Numbered from the stretch's first letter, positions 50,030 to 63,100 are shown. The stretch is 64,000 bases of DNA from Paramecium tetraurelia (GCF_000165425.1 NW_001798956.1:511399-575398); one strand, 5' to 3'. Made by a program: numbers and translations. The notes: a model not told the origin generated them from the letters alone.

Positions 50030-50084
50030 TAAAATTATATATTTTATTATACCATTAAGGGTCAAAAATTAAATAAATATCAAA

Positions 50085-51830
50085 ATGCAATCAACATCTT
50101 AAAGGAATCTCTTGCTGACTAGTCCTACTAAGTATCAAAATCCTATGAAATTCAATCAAACTCCAGACGACACAGGGAAGCAGAAACAATACTTCATCAA
50201 AGACAAGGAAGCCATGTTTGAGGAAATTCAAACTCTGAAACAAAGCAAAAACCAATTGTTCATCAACATAAAGAAGCTTCAAGCTCAGGTGCAATATTAC
50301 AAGAAGGAGGCTATGTACAAGGAAGAGAGCAGTCCCCTTAAAAGTTCATCCAGATTCAAACAATTGTATTAGGAGAGAATCGCTATTCTAGAGGTTAATA
50401 TAAATAAAATTCTAAGGAAGAAAATTCTAAATTGCATCAACAATTAGAGGAAATATAAGCTTTTGTGAGTTCGCTCAAAAATCCATTAAGTCAAACTAAT
50501 TTAGAACTCTTTAGTTTACAACTATAAAACGATAACCAACAACTGACCACATTGTTGGAGGACAAAGAAAATGAAAACCAGGAACTTAAGGTATTAGCAA
50601 TAATTATACTTAGAAAGCCAACAACAAATTAACGATCAAATGTAATGCCTTATAGATCCAACAAAATAAACTTAAAGCACTTAATAATTAATTATTATTA
50701 GAGATTAACGAATTGAAGAAAAAATAACATCAATATGAAAGTAGGATTTCCTAAAAAGATATTCCTAGAGTCGATGAAAAATTTTAAATTGAATTTGAGC
50801 AAACGAAATTAGAAATTAGAAAATTCTAACAATAGTTAAAACAACAAGAACAATCATTTACTAATCAATTACAATTAGAACACGAGAAGATAGAGAAATT
50901 AGAAAAAAGAAACAAAGAACTTTAAAAAACTGTTTCACTTCTTGAAAACAAATATGAACAAGAAAAAGTCAACTATCAACAATTATAATAATCGTAGAAG
51001 TTCATCAGGAGGACTGTGATTCTCAAAACAATTTAACCTGAAGAACCAGAAAAATATATTGAATAAGAAACAAAAATTAGAAAATTGGGTTCAGTCGAAA
51101 AAAGTGAAATTTTACATGTTGCCAAGAAAATTAAATTAAACCTAATAGCTTAATAAGTCTCATTAAAAAAAGTAGAAGAATACCTTCTTACTAATGAGAT
51201 TCTTACTTTATAATAATTAGAGGAGAATTTGAGTTGTCACATCTTTGGATTAGTTGAAGAAGAGGAGATTTCATAGTTAGCTGCATATTTGGCAGATCTT
51301 GAGAATGATGAAGTTGAAACTACAGCTCTAAGAGTTAAAAGTATATTTAAGAATTTAATGGAAAATTATACTATTTTGACCAATAATGAATTGTCAGCCA
51401 TCAATCAGAGCATTGCATTAAAACGAACTTAAATTAATGAATATTTAACAAAGAAACATCCTCAGATATTTTCAATTGGATCCATAAGTATTGATGTAAG
51501 ATTATTAATTAATACATTAAGCAATATTTGGATTCATTACAGAATCTAGAAATTTAATTTAACAAAAATGAAATCGACCATTTAGTAGCATTAATCACAA
51601 AGTACAATAGATCACCTAGAGTCTTATTGCAATAAATTTATGCTCCTTTCTACATTTGTAATGAACCCATTTCTGATGATGAGGAATCGACCTTTAATTA
51701 ACCTGTTGCATAATTGCATAATCCTATGTAATTGTCAGAAGATGAAGAATAAATGAGTGCTTTAGACATTAAAATGTGCAATTCACAGGAGTTAAGAAAG
51801 AAGAGTCATACTGAACTCCCTTAATTTTGA
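50085..51830 (+). CDS. long coiled-coil protein (557 aa)
   Basis: ATG 50085, introns 50394-50416, 50591-50613 and 51496-51521, stop TGA 51828-51830, exactly 558 codons. An N-terminal polar segment (SPTKYQNPMKFNQTPDD) precedes about 250 residues of near-continuous coiled coil (KQKQYFIKDKEAMFEEIQ, EQTKLEIRKFQQQLKQQEQ). A helical, acidic domain follows (LAAYLADLENDEVETTALRV, HLVALITKYNRSPRVLLQQI). The Ser/Asp/Glu-rich end contains EPISDDEESTF. Likely cytoskeletal or ciliary; no family assigned. It begins 55 nt after the cyclophilin-SYF2 stop. Confidence 0.75.
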
Positions 51831-51847
51831 TTTTTTATATATTTATA

Positions 51848-53708
51848 ATGGAAAATCGTTTAGAAAAAAATGTCAACAAATTGATTGAACGATACAAAAA
51901 AACTAGTCAGTAAATCGACTAGATGATCCAACCAGAGCAAATCGTTTCTCAACCAATTACTCTGTATCAGACTAGATCTCGACAAAGCAGAACCAATTTC
52001 AATGATGAGTAAATTCTAATCTTTACAGAATAGGGACAGTTCTTCAAGGGAAAAGAAGAATCATTCTATTGAACAGATTAGTAGACTAAGGGAAACCTTA
52101 AATGCTAAAGAATTGCAAGAAAAGGAAAAATAAGAAAGATTGAGAATTTTGAATAAAGAATTAAAAGTAAGAATCCTTTCTATAATTTAGATGACTCTTA
52201 AGGATTACATGCAAGCAAACAAGGATTTGGAAGTTAAAGTCAATCAAAGAGAAAAGCACATTAAATAATTAGAATTTGAATTAAAATCTATTTAAGATTC
52301 TTTTTCCAAAGTAGAAAATAATGTTAGGGAGAATAGATAAAAGTGTGAAGGTCAAGAAAAACTGATTGAGGAATTATAATAATAATGTCATGTTTCTCAT
52401 CAAAAATTGAAAGGGAAGAAAGATAAAATATAATTGTTAAAAGAATAGTTAAAATAATAAGAAGCGCAATTCGATGAGCAAGGCTAAAATTTTGGGAAAG
52501 AATTAGAACGAGTGTAAAGACTTTGTGAGGATTTTTCAACTGAAATGTATTTATTAATTTAATAGTCGTTAGTAAAAATTAAGAGGCTTAAAATAGGGAA
52601 TTGGAAGAGGAAAAAGTACAAATACTAGATGAAATCTAATAAAAAGAGGCATAAATTAGATATTTTGATTAGCTTTTGTAAGATTTTCAATTCAGGGATG
52701 AAGATAACTTAAAATAAATAGACTTTTTAAATTAAGATTTGCAATATTAAAAAGCTTAAACTTAATAATATATCATAAAATTTGAAGAATGCCAAGCCAA
52801 ATTACAATAAGTAACTGAAAATACATAAACAACAATATTAAATAATGAGTAAGAATCTAAAAAATAATAAGACCAATTTTAAGATATAATATTTAAAAAA
52901 AAAAAAAAAATCAATGAACAAAAACATAAGATTGAGTAACTCTAATAAAATATCTCTGATTTATAAAGAAAAGTAGACAATGATGACAAAAATAGATAAA
53001 TCCAAGAATATGATCTCAAAAAGTTGTAATAAATTAATAATGAACTCAAACAGATTAATGATTAACAAACATAAAAATTATACAATAATGAAGAGAAAAT
53101 TTAATAATTACTTTTAGAATTATCAGAATAAAAACAAATTAATTCAAATTTAATAAGCCAAAATAAATAAATGGAATAAAAATCTGACTAAGCTGAAATA
53201 ATTATTGAACAAGTAATATTATTTTATTATCATTAGCTTAAAGACGACATACAAAACTTATCAGATTCACTTATTTAAGTCTAAAATTACAATAGAAATC
53301 TTGAATAGGAACATCTTGATTGTAAATTATAGCATGAAAAATAAATGGATGAAATAGAGAAGAAAATTGATAATTTAGTTGAATCTGCTGCAAATGCTAA
53401 AGATGAACTTAAAGAATCTAAATAGAGAGAGAATGAACTTAAGTAGAAATTAAAGTAGTAGGAACTAGAGACAGATAAGTAATAACAAAAGTGTCAGAAA
53501 TACAAATTGCAATTAGAAAGTCTAAGACAAACTATAAAGAATGTAAGTAGATTTTATATTTTAGTTGGAAGATAAATTTAAATAGTATGATTGCTAGGCA
53601 TAATAAATTTAAATTTAATCTCAAAAATAAGAAGAAATGTAGAATTAATAAAAATTAAAAGTTTTAGAAGATATTTAATCATTAATCAAATTACATAGAA
53701 AAATATGA
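51848..53708 (+). CDS. long coiled-coil protein (579 aa)
   Basis: ATG 51848, five introns (52009-52033, 52167-52190, 52547-52572, 53213-53236, 53543-53564), stop TGA 53706-53708, 580 codons. Apart from a ~70-residue N-terminal segment (MENRLEKNVNKLIERYKK) it is an almost unbroken coiled coil of Gln, Lys, Glu and Leu (RLRETLNAKELQEKEKQER, KKIDNLVESAANAKDELK). It starts only 17 nt after the stop of the preceding coiled-coil gene, on the same strand, so the two may be an old duplicate pair or simply densely packed. In most of this gene a second frame is also open for long stretches, a by-product of reassigned stops. Confidence 0.75.
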
Positions 53709-53932
53709 TTATGAATATTAATATATATTAAACAAAAGTTCGTAAGCTTATTATATTAAATTAAACTGTATTTTATTTGTAAACATTACAATTTGACTTT
53801 CATTTTGATACTATATCAGACTTTAGATTATTAATCTGTCTTTTATGTACAATTAAAATTTTATACTAACATTACAGAATAAATCTTGGAATTTATTTTA
53901 TGATTAAATAATATTAAAATTACAAAAAGAAA

Positions 53933-54812
53933 ATGAACCCTTAGGATCATTAAAATCAGTTTATGCAAACCAACAGACCTCTATAAATTTTCCCTCAATG
54001 CATGAATCCCTGGTCTTATTAATATCCTCATGGTTACTCTCCATACTATTAACATCAGCAACTAATGTTTTATAGGTAGTTTATCCCTGCCGCTGTACCT
54101 GAAATGTAGCATACTCAAAAGCAGTAATAACAAAGGGTAGTTATCACAATTTCGAGTGATGAAGAGAAAGCGCCTAAAAAAACTTAGGAACAGCCTCCAA
54201 AACCTGTTATAGAAGCACCTCCTCAACCAAAAAAGCAGCCTAAGATCTTGGATTTGGATTAGTTGGAAAGTTAAGGAAAGGTGTATGATTACGAATCTTC
54301 TGACTCCCCTCAACTTCCAAGAAGAGTTTCAAAAAGTTTAAATTTTTAGAAGACAATGCGACAAATGCATTATGAATCATTCTAATCACCCAAGCAAAAG
54401 AAGAGGCCAATTAAAAATCGTAAGGAACCTACTCGCATTCAACCAAAGTTAGCGAAACAAGTTCAAATAGGAAGATAGCGCCAACTGATCGAATTCCCTC
54501 AATCAAGTGTAAAAACGCGTTTAATCAGGGTTTACACTAAAAATGAAGAGAAATGTACTTGATATCATATATTTGAGACAGTTTAGAAACTACTCAATAT
54601 TCTGTTATAGAATTTTCCAAATGCAAATGACGAAGACGTAGTAAGGATACTTAACTTTACTGGTAAATCCTACGAAAAAGCAATCAACTTTGTTTAGGAG
54701 AATGGGTTCCTAGTGTAATATTTGATCGAAAGTAAGAATAATTTAAAAATCATTTTTAGCATATTAGAATAATGTCTTATCTAGTGAAGAAGAATCAACA
54801 AATAAAAAGTGA
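53933..54812 (+). CDS. Pro/Gln-rich protein with C-terminal CUE/UBA-like domain (274 aa)
   Basis: ATG 53933, introns 54555-54581 and 54732-54759, stop TGA 54810-54812, 275 codons. The N-terminus is Tyr/Pro/Gln-rich (MNPQDHQNQFMQTNRPLQ), with a repeated-proline section around KPVIEAPPQPKKQPK. A basic region follows (KQKKRPIKNRKEPTRIQ). The last ~60 residues form a three-helix pattern, LLNILLQNFPNANDEDVVRI plus SYEKAINFV, very like CUE/UBA ubiquitin-binding domains (FP.....V...L...G..EKAI). Protein ends SSEEESTNKK. Function inferred only from that module. Confidence 0.65.
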
Positions 54813-55177
54813 ATTTGAAAATATTAGATTAATATATATTTTAGTAGTTTTTAAATCCAATTTTTAAAATTGATATGTTCCATAATTTATTATTTAAATT
54901 AATTTATTGCGTCATTCACATACATTCTATATAACTAACTAATTACTATCTGCATTTTTAGTAAACTCTAACAGGATTTTCTACAGCATCTGTCTTCTTA
55001 TTTAACAAACATAGATTAGATGTACCTAATTTTAATTAAAAAATTAATAATTATACCAAAAAAGAACATTCTTTAATTCAAACAATATTAATATTTTTTA
55101 AAAAGATATGTTTATTTAAACATAAATTACTGGTTTATTATATCATGGTAAAAAATTTCAAATTATTAATTTACCCA
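54813..55177. other. AT-rich spacer between convergent genes
   Basis: About 365 nt lie between the stops of the CUE-like gene and the Trm1-like gene. It shows high AT content and scattered TGA/TCA in all frames. No feature recognised. Confidence 0.5.
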
Positions 55178-56604
55178 TCAATGCTTATCTTATCCTTTAG
55201 CCTTTAACTACTTCGGAAGTGATTATAATCTCATTTCTTCGTCATACACTATTCTTTATGCTTATTCAAGATTTTGCAAACTTAAGGGTTAGGTTGGAAA
55301 GGATGCCACATATGGAGAAGGTATTTGAGTTGTTTCAATCATCTAATATTAAAAATCTAAATTACAAATTGATGGACTTTGCCCATTAAAATATTCCAAG
55401 GCATATTGGTATAGATAGTTGGTATATTATGATATGGAGATTTGGCTAAAAAATATCCTTCATTATTTCCTAAAGCTTCATAAAAGAAAGAAGATTTATT
55501 ATATTTCATATATTTAGTAATACAGAAAGGATAGCAGTCAGCAGGAATTTTGTATATTTATTCTATCATTCTTTCTAAGAATCCCCAATTAGTGTATTTT
55601 TTTATTTTCAAACACTTCTTTAAAACTTCTTTGTTTTGATCTAAATTTTAAATATACAAAGGACCCATTCCTATGAAGTTACACTGATTAGATTATTCAC
55701 AATCATTTGTAAATCGACCACAAGTGGAACAATATGCGTGATATTGATTTAATTATTTTTTACCATTTCTGACTGCTACACATAAAGTTAGATGTCCTAC
55801 TTAATTTGCAGTTGCTAATGTACAGATGGGTTCAATATGCTTTCCAAGATCATGTGCTACTTATTCGAATTTAGCAAGAGTTCCTTAAATAATAGTTTCA
55901 GAATTGGAAAATATGTCATTATGAAATAAATTGAGTTACTATTTAGTTTGTTTTCCAATCTATTTATTATTAGGAATGAATTATTAAATTGTATAGATCA
56001 ATAATCCACCATCAGTTATTGCCTTGAGAGCAGGCACTAACAATCCAAATGGTTTACGAAAGATATCTTCAATTTCAATCAAATCGAATTGCTTTCCTGA
56101 TAGAAATTCATATTTATCCATTTATACTACTTGTTGAGATTAAAGCCCATTCAGATTTAAAATGTAATTTGTGAAGTCTATAAAGTTTCTTTTGCTATCA
56201 CAAGCCACTGGATCGTAACTTAAATCCTAGATGTATCTAACCAAACGAGCAGTAGCTTAGTTACCTATTATAGCAGTTTTAGGTTTAGTTGAACCGAAAT
56301 AAGCTTCTGCCAAAATAAGATGCAAATCTCTATTAATTTTCATATTGATGCTATAAGGATAGTACATATCAGTTGAAATAGAGGGATCAAAAATTGATTA
56401 TGGATTAAGGTAATGATATTTCATATTTTCCTCGAGGGACTCATAAATATGAATTTTATTTTTGTTCTTCTCAAAAAACTCATTAGTGTAGAATTCTCGG
56501 GGAGGTGAATCAAATTGAATTAAATTTAAGTTTGGTTAATGTATTTTAATCATATTAGAATTAGCTTTTGTTTTGAGGATATTTTGGAGAAGAGTAGTTT
56601 TCAT
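55178..56604 (-). CDS. Trm1-like tRNA (guanine-N2) dimethyltransferase (467 aa)
   Basis: ATG 56604, one intron 55343-55365, stop TGA 55178-55180, 468 codons. Trm1 makes N2,N2-dimethylguanosine at position 26 of tRNA. Supporting features in order are KYHYLNPQ...MKINRDLHLIL (compare FYNP..EFNRDLS), KTAIIGNQATARLVRYI, an SAM-site Asp region DLIEIEDIFRKPFGLLVPAL followed by ITDGGLLIYT, and a cysteine pair YHAYCSTCGRF. MGPLYIQNLDQNKEVLKKCL then resembles the GGP.W...L.D..FV element. The usual D-P-F-G is replaced by R-K-P-F-G, so the catalytic motif is atypical. Its ATG overlaps the TGA of the preceding gene. Confidence 0.6.
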
Positions 56605-56906
56605 AAATATTTGATATTTAATTACGATTATTTTATTAAGTGTAAAATCTCATTCTTCTTATAACCAGAACAATTGGCTCTTTTTCTGTGGATGGGCATA
56701 ACTGGATCTGTGACTTAGACATTATTGAACTTAAATTCTCGGATTCTGTAACTTAGAGGTGTTTCTTTTGATCTGTTAGTAATGAAATCTTGAGATTGAT
56801 TTCTTTCAAGTTACTTCATTTTTAATTTTGGTAATTTGAGGGTATCTTTTTTGAATTAGATGGTGTATCTGAATTCATCATTTAACTAAGAAATCGATAT
56901 GATCAT
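56601..56906 (-). CDS. small basic hypothetical protein (101 aa)
   Basis: ATG 56906 (MIISISQLNDEFRYTIQFKK) to TGA 56601-56603, 102 codons without intron. Beta-like start, then Lys/Arg/Asn-rich sequence (KQLERNQSQDF, RANCSGYKKNEIL). Not recognised. Its stop overlaps the start of the Trm1-like gene (ATGA), and it begins 28 nt after the stop of the upstream gene on the same strand. Confidence 0.55.
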
Positions 56907-56934
56907 TTTATTTTTTATTATAAAATAAAAAAAA

Positions 56935-57641
56935 TCATTTCTTTTTTGAGAGTATTTATTGTTCCCAATTTAATGGAAGTGTTGGTAACTATTTCTCTGT
57001 ATCAGGCAATCCAGTAATGGCCTTTTCTAGTCTTCTTTCGAAATCCATAATTTCATCCAGGCCTAAATCTTCGCATTAACTGTATTATAACCAGTACCTC
57101 ATTAAATCAGAATGAGTTTTAATTTAGATAGTTTACTCTTAGTAAACCAGATCGCAACAATATTCTATCTTATTGTTTTTACTATTTTGGTGAGTTGTTA
57201 TTTTACTTTGCTTTGATTAAATTAACTAATTTCTCAACTCCCTCGCTTTCATAGTTATCCTTGATAGTCATTATCGTATCGTAAATTTTAGAATCGTAGA
57301 GTATTCTAGAGATGAAATTCTATTTATGATATTCACTCCAATTAAAGTTCAAAGAGAATTTCTTATAATTATTAAACTCTTTTCCAGCTGCACAAAACTA
57401 TTGCAAGTATCTATTCAATTATTCAACATAATAATGACACTACTCTTCACTATCACATTGATATAACTACATTTACTAGTGAACTTTCTTAATACAATAT
57501 CATTAATAATACTTGTAAATACAGATTCATAAATTTGTTCATGTGATTAGAAATGGTTGATTGATTTGCTCCATCTAAGATTTAGCTGTTCGTTTAGTAG
57601 CCCTCTCCCTTGAAATATATATTATTGAAAGTTTCTTCCAT
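56935..57641 (-). CDS. hypothetical protein (218 aa)
   Basis: ATG 57641 (MEETFNNIYFKGEGYQ), introns 57488-57512 and 57182-57206 (25 nt each), stop TGA 56935-56937, exactly 219 codons. It is mostly helical with many aromatic residues (YQCDSEEQCHYYVEQLNRYL, NWSEYHKQNFISRILY) and ends with LDEIMDFERRLEKAI, then LPLNWEQQILSKKK. No family recognised. First of three closely packed minus-strand genes. Confidence 0.7.
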
Positions 57642-58188
57642 TAATAATATATAATCAAATTAAAAACATATGTGATCATCATATGCTCAATTAATTAGAA
57701 TATTAAAATGAATAAGATATTAATAAATAGACGCAGAAGTGCATTACGTAAGGATTCAATTTATGTTATAAATTCAAAAAATGGAATTGAAACTTTCATT
57801 TTGTGAATATAATAGAATTATTGATACAGTTTTATAAATATGAAAAAAAAATGAGATATATACACTTATTTAAAGAAATTAAGGGTACTTACAATAAAAG
57901 ACTGATTCTAGTAACTTGAATTGAAATTGAATTTTAATAAATCTTGAAAATATAAATATTAATAGCACTTAAATCAATTTGTGAAGAAATAATAGTGGAA
58001 AAGAATTAAATAGCAATGAGATATGTGATATACGTTTTGAATTTTCATAATATTAGATTAACTACTTGTAATTTTATGAAAATATATTGCAAAATGAATT
58101 AGAATAAAAAGAAATTCCTTTTTTAATTTAATTTATTATCTGGAATTTAAATGAGACTTGACAATGTAATTTAAATATTTTATTATAC
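57642..58188. other. AT-rich region, no supported gene
   Basis: It lies between the stop of the SLC44-like gene and the start of the 218-aa gene, both on the minus strand. A 32-codon plus ORF starting near 57709 (MNKILINRRRSALRKDSIY) has no extension through a plausible intron and was not called. An A-run lies near 57.84 kb. Nothing else seen. Confidence 0.5.
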
Positions 58189-59922
58189 TCACTTTTATTA
58201 TTATTTATTTTACTTGTATATCAGTTCTTCTTTTTCAATCAAGATGATTGACTTGTAATATTTCATTAATTAATCATCATCTTAATTACCTTCTATTAAT
58301 CCAAATGTTAGGAACCCTTTCATAATCTATGCACTAATCACATAGCTTAAGTCACAACACAAGGGAATCATTAGCGCAATAGTTGAGAAACCACAACCGA
58401 AGAGTGAATTAACTAGTCCAATCATACATCCAATTGACCATCCAGAATACTTAAGAATAGATTCAGCTTATTAGTCTATTATAATAATTTTTATGATTTA
58501 TACATAATAAATAAACAATTTCCAAATCTTAAATGTTTAAAGCATCGATGCTCTCTTATAATTGATATGAAGCTATAGGTTAATTATTCACTTGATTTTG
58601 AGTCAAGTAAAATACTTAACGACCAAGTGACAGTGAAGTTAATAAAGATAAATCGTTCTCCCATTTATGAGCGACCGCAGGCTTTTTAATTAAATACATG
58701 AATTTAATCCCTAGGTTTTTTGGTGAATTAATTATTTGCTTAAAAGCCAATAAAGAGATTGTTCCAAAAGCTTCTAATGAATTTCTAATTTACATTAAAA
58801 TAGTTACTTTAAAATTTATAAACTTTGCTCTTTCTCCCATAACAATTGCTGTAATGTAAAAATGTATATGAAATAATCAGTGTACAATCTTAATATTTTG
58901 GATGCATAAACAAAAAGGCAAAATACAATAACTGCTAAGATGATTCCTAAAACGGATGTTTAATATTAACTATAAGCAGGTTAAGTTGAGTCTATTGAAC
59001 CATTGCTTAATGCTGCACTACGATTATATAATAATACTTACGTAATTGAATAATACATTAAGAAGAAGTTGATAACTACGAGAATTTGAATTACAGAGTT
59101 ATATCTTAATGTATATTGTCCAAGCTTCTTTCTTATTGTCAAAGAGATGTAACTTTTCAGTCTATATCCTTCCTTATCATTTTAATGATAACATTGTGTT
59201 ATAAGAGATCCTATAAATACTTTGATTAAAATCAATAGCATTATTGTATAGGTTGACTTAAGATTGAAAGCTTCTACTAAGATTCCAATAGATTAATAAT
59301 TCAACTATCTAGACTCTCCTGTTCTTTCTAATTTGTCCATATCATGAAAGTTCGACAAACGATATGCCATTACAATCGATAGCCACAATAAACCATATGG
59401 GTAAAAGTTAGTTAAGAATGAAATCATAAGAGATAAGTATTATCTGACCATTCTCTAGCCTATATACAATATTGAGAGTAAAAAGAATAGTCCAGTTATT
59501 AAAAATTCACAGTTTGATATCAAAGATTACGTAAAGTTGTTAAGTTTAGGTGTTTTCAAAGCAGGCATAACTTATGTTAATTAATTATACAAAGTAGGCA
59601 AGCAAGCATTATTGTCTAATTATATGATAATATATATAACATTCATCTGTGTTTAAAATATTCCCTGAGCAATTATCACATTGCAACTTTGTATCTCCTG
59701 TTTTTGGACATTCGTCTAAGCAAAGGGTTTTTGAAATATCTTTTAGATCAGGAAAATATATTAATTCACACTACTCTAAATATAGTCTGTAAATATACTT
59801 CCATCGCTCATTGGTTAGTTTATGGGACCATAACCAATGATGTTCGCGATTCCAAATATGGTTACATAAATGACTAGAGCTGCAATTGAAAATCCAAAGC
59901 AAGGTTTATCAGTTAATACCAT
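58189..59922 (-). CDS. choline-transporter-like protein, SLC44/CTL family (~552 aa, one apparent frameshift)
   Basis: ATG 59922 (MVLTDKPCFGFSIAAL), introns 59776-59798, 59616-59640 and 58476-58503, stop TGA 58189-58191. CTL features: a TM1 start followed by DGKQCELIYFPDLKDISKTL and the conserved cysteine-rich loop CLDECPKTGDTKLQCDNCSG; multiple TM helices (FLITGLFFLLSILYI, LGIILAVIVFCLFVYASKIL); and the C-terminal signature with AIVMGERAKFINF, SLEAFGTISLLAFKQII and IGCMIGLVNSLFGCGFST. Exon lengths sum to one base short of a multiple of three. The break is near 58846-58856, where IYIFTL must connect to AIVMGE. The family moves choline or thiamine-type cations across membranes. Confidence 0.8.
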
Positions 59923-60181
59923 TAGTATTTAAATTTTATATATAAAATATTTGTATTTGTTTATTTCAACCTTTTTATTGTAAAACAATGGATTTTGAAA
60001 TTATTTCTCCTAAATAGAAAAATATTTGAATTTAACATTATTTATTTAGATTTATGACAAAAAGTAGAAGATCAATAAAATATATCTTTTGATAAATAAC
60101 AATTGTCAAAAGAATTTAAAATTTCAGAAAGATAATAAATAAATTATTTAGATATGAAATAAATTACTAAATAAGATTTTT

Positions 60182-63100
60182 TCACATATATAGTACTTAA
60201 TTTTCTATTTTCAGTAGATATGTTAGAGTTTTATAAAAGCTATCCTCATTATACAATGCTTTAGGTGGTAGCAAATACACAAATTGCCTAATACCCCACA
60301 ACTTTTTTGTTACATATTAATGTATAAACCAAATCTAAGCTAAATTTATCAAAATTATGAAAAGGTAAAAGATTATAGAAATGGTTAATTTAACATTATT
60401 GCTATCAATTATTCCCTGTTCTACTGTTTATCGAACTGTGTCTACAAAATCATTTACTGCATCTATCATAAAGCTTTCAGATAACATATGATTCAATTGA
60501 AGCATTTAAGATGCAGATCCACTAATTTAATAAAGATCTATATTCTCTCTCAAAATCTAAAATAACTCTTAAGATGGCAATAATAATCCTTATTTCAGTT
60601 CTCCATTGTTAACTGTGACGCAGATATCTGGTTCATTGACGACTAAACACACATTGCTTGAAAATAGAATCTTTAATTCTTCTGAAACCGTTCCTTCTGA
60701 ATAAAGAATCTCTCCAAGAATGCTATTTGCTATCGTATAACTTTCATTAGTATATATAAAAAACTAAGCTGGATCTTCAGGATCAATAAAGGCTCTCTCA
60801 ACCAAATATTTATTACTTTGCAAAATGAAATTAGTTAAGCATGCTTCTGATAAGCTTTCTGTAAAAGTAATGCATTTTTAATAAATTGCCAATTTAGACT
60901 CTAAGTCTTAAATTTAAGATTTATCATTCATTCTAATAAGTAACAGAGTAATCAATGTTATAGTAAAGGAGATTAAATGAATTGTGAAAGTAAATTATCG
61001 TTTTAAATTCAACTATCCCTATACTTTAATAAACTTCTTGTTGTTATTATTATTACTATTATTGTGAGCATTAGAAGTTCCACTCAAATAGTTATTATTT
61101 TGTTTTTCTTCTTCCTCAGAATGGAATTTATCTCTTAAGGAGAAATGGTATTCATAAAGATCAAAATGCTAATTGATATATTATATATAAGTACATCTTA
61201 ATTAATTAATAACAATTAATTCACATGATTCAATTCGCTTGCAATTGCAGAATGCGAGATTTACTCTGAGCATCTTATGTATTTTTTACATAATTAGATA
61301 TATGAAAATTATAAGAGAAATGCTATACAGAAATAGACTACATACACAGCAATGAAACTAAAGGTAACATAGTCAATAATGTTATCTTGAGACCCTAAAA
61401 TTGAATAAATTTCATCAGTAAATCTAGTATTCAGTAGGGAATATGCATCTTTATATTTACTATACGATCTCAATAAATATAAGATTGACTTTAAAAATTG
61501 AAAACTATCAGCAAAATCGGTGATATGTAATGATCTTATCATATAGATTAACTAAAACAGAGCAGTCCATCCCTTGACTGTTTTGTCTACATTTTCAAAA
61601 ATATCCAATTATTCTAATTCTATTGTCGAAAATACTTCTCTAATAATTGAATTTTCTGAATACTCATCCATTTTAGTAGAAAATATTTCTATATTTCGAT
61701 CCAAGACTGTTTACAACTGCCCAAGTAAGGTAGCATTATATTCATAATACATACCATATTTTGATAGATTCTAGTCCAATTGAACGTATTAAATCATAGT
61801 CATGGATCCTTACAATGTTGCTCTGCTATAAGCAGTCATCGTAAATGCTTATAATATATATATGTTGCTTCTCATATTACTTTACCAATTAGCATAGAGT
61901 ATTGTACTTGCAGTTGTAAATCCTAGAATGGCAGTTAAAGAAAAGACATTGATGAAAAGGAGTGCATAAAGCAATTTAGGTTTAGTATTCATTTCAGAGA
62001 ACTTACGATAAAAATGAGATTTAACAAGAATCCTTTAGATTTCGCTTTGTTTCGACGAATTACTGCTGATACTATTGATATAGATTTATTTATGAGGTTA
62101 TTCTGGTGATTCAATATCCTTTTCACTTGAATCCTACTTCGATATCATATCATGATGATCACTGCATAAGAATTCCTGTTATTTTAAGGGTTGATTTTCT
62201 TATTCAACTGGGATCATTTAACTACGCAAAGTTATTGGATCTGGCTGAGAAGTGAATTGAGGAATCTCGTTATCTCCTGCACCAGGCATGATGTAATCCT
62301 TTAACTTGATACCTTCAAATTCAGAACTATATTCATCTAATGACTTTGATAATGGGGATTCATCAGAACAAACTGCTCCTAATTTATATGGGGATCTGAT
62401 TTTTAAAACATACACTTTAAAAACCATCCTATTCACTAGAGAGTAAGACATTTACACTTCCAAATCCAATTGAAATTTCGTCTCTTTGTCTAATATCATC
62501 TCAATGGAATCTTAGGAAACAGTGAAATGTTAAACCAATTTATTTGCTGTTGTTAATGTTCCAGATATACCATTTTCCTTTTAATACTCCTCCAAGTAAT
62601 GTTGCAATTAGGCTTCTAATGAATTAAAATTGGGTATAAATTAATTAATAGATTTACCTAATAATTTTGAGGGATTACTCATTTCAAAACATTCTAAAGC
62701 ATTATTAGTAATTCCCTCTATGTTTTATTTGGAATCCAAAAGAATAAATCCACTTAATCCATCCTATCTAATTCCTTACTTGATTTCCTTCATGAAACAA
62801 AAGGAGGGGAGAACATTTGATGAAAAATTAAAACTGATATCAATAAAGATTTCCAAATAACTCAAAACTCCTGGAGTTGCATTCTATGTTAATAAAGGTA
62901 AAGGTTATCTAAAAATCATAGGCCTATTTGTTATTACAAACATCTCCACCATCTCATCATGTGCCTTGATGAGACTAGGATAACAAAGTTGATCTAATGA
63001 TTTCACTTGTTATCGAAATTCTTCCTAAGTATAACCTACAAAAGAAGGAAAATTCTTTGAGAAATTAATGATTTCACCTCTCTTCATATGCGATTAAGTT

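Noticed and set aside
57709-57810. 32-codon plus-strand ORF (MNKILINRRRS...)
   Set aside because: Too short, no continuation through a plausible intron, no motif.
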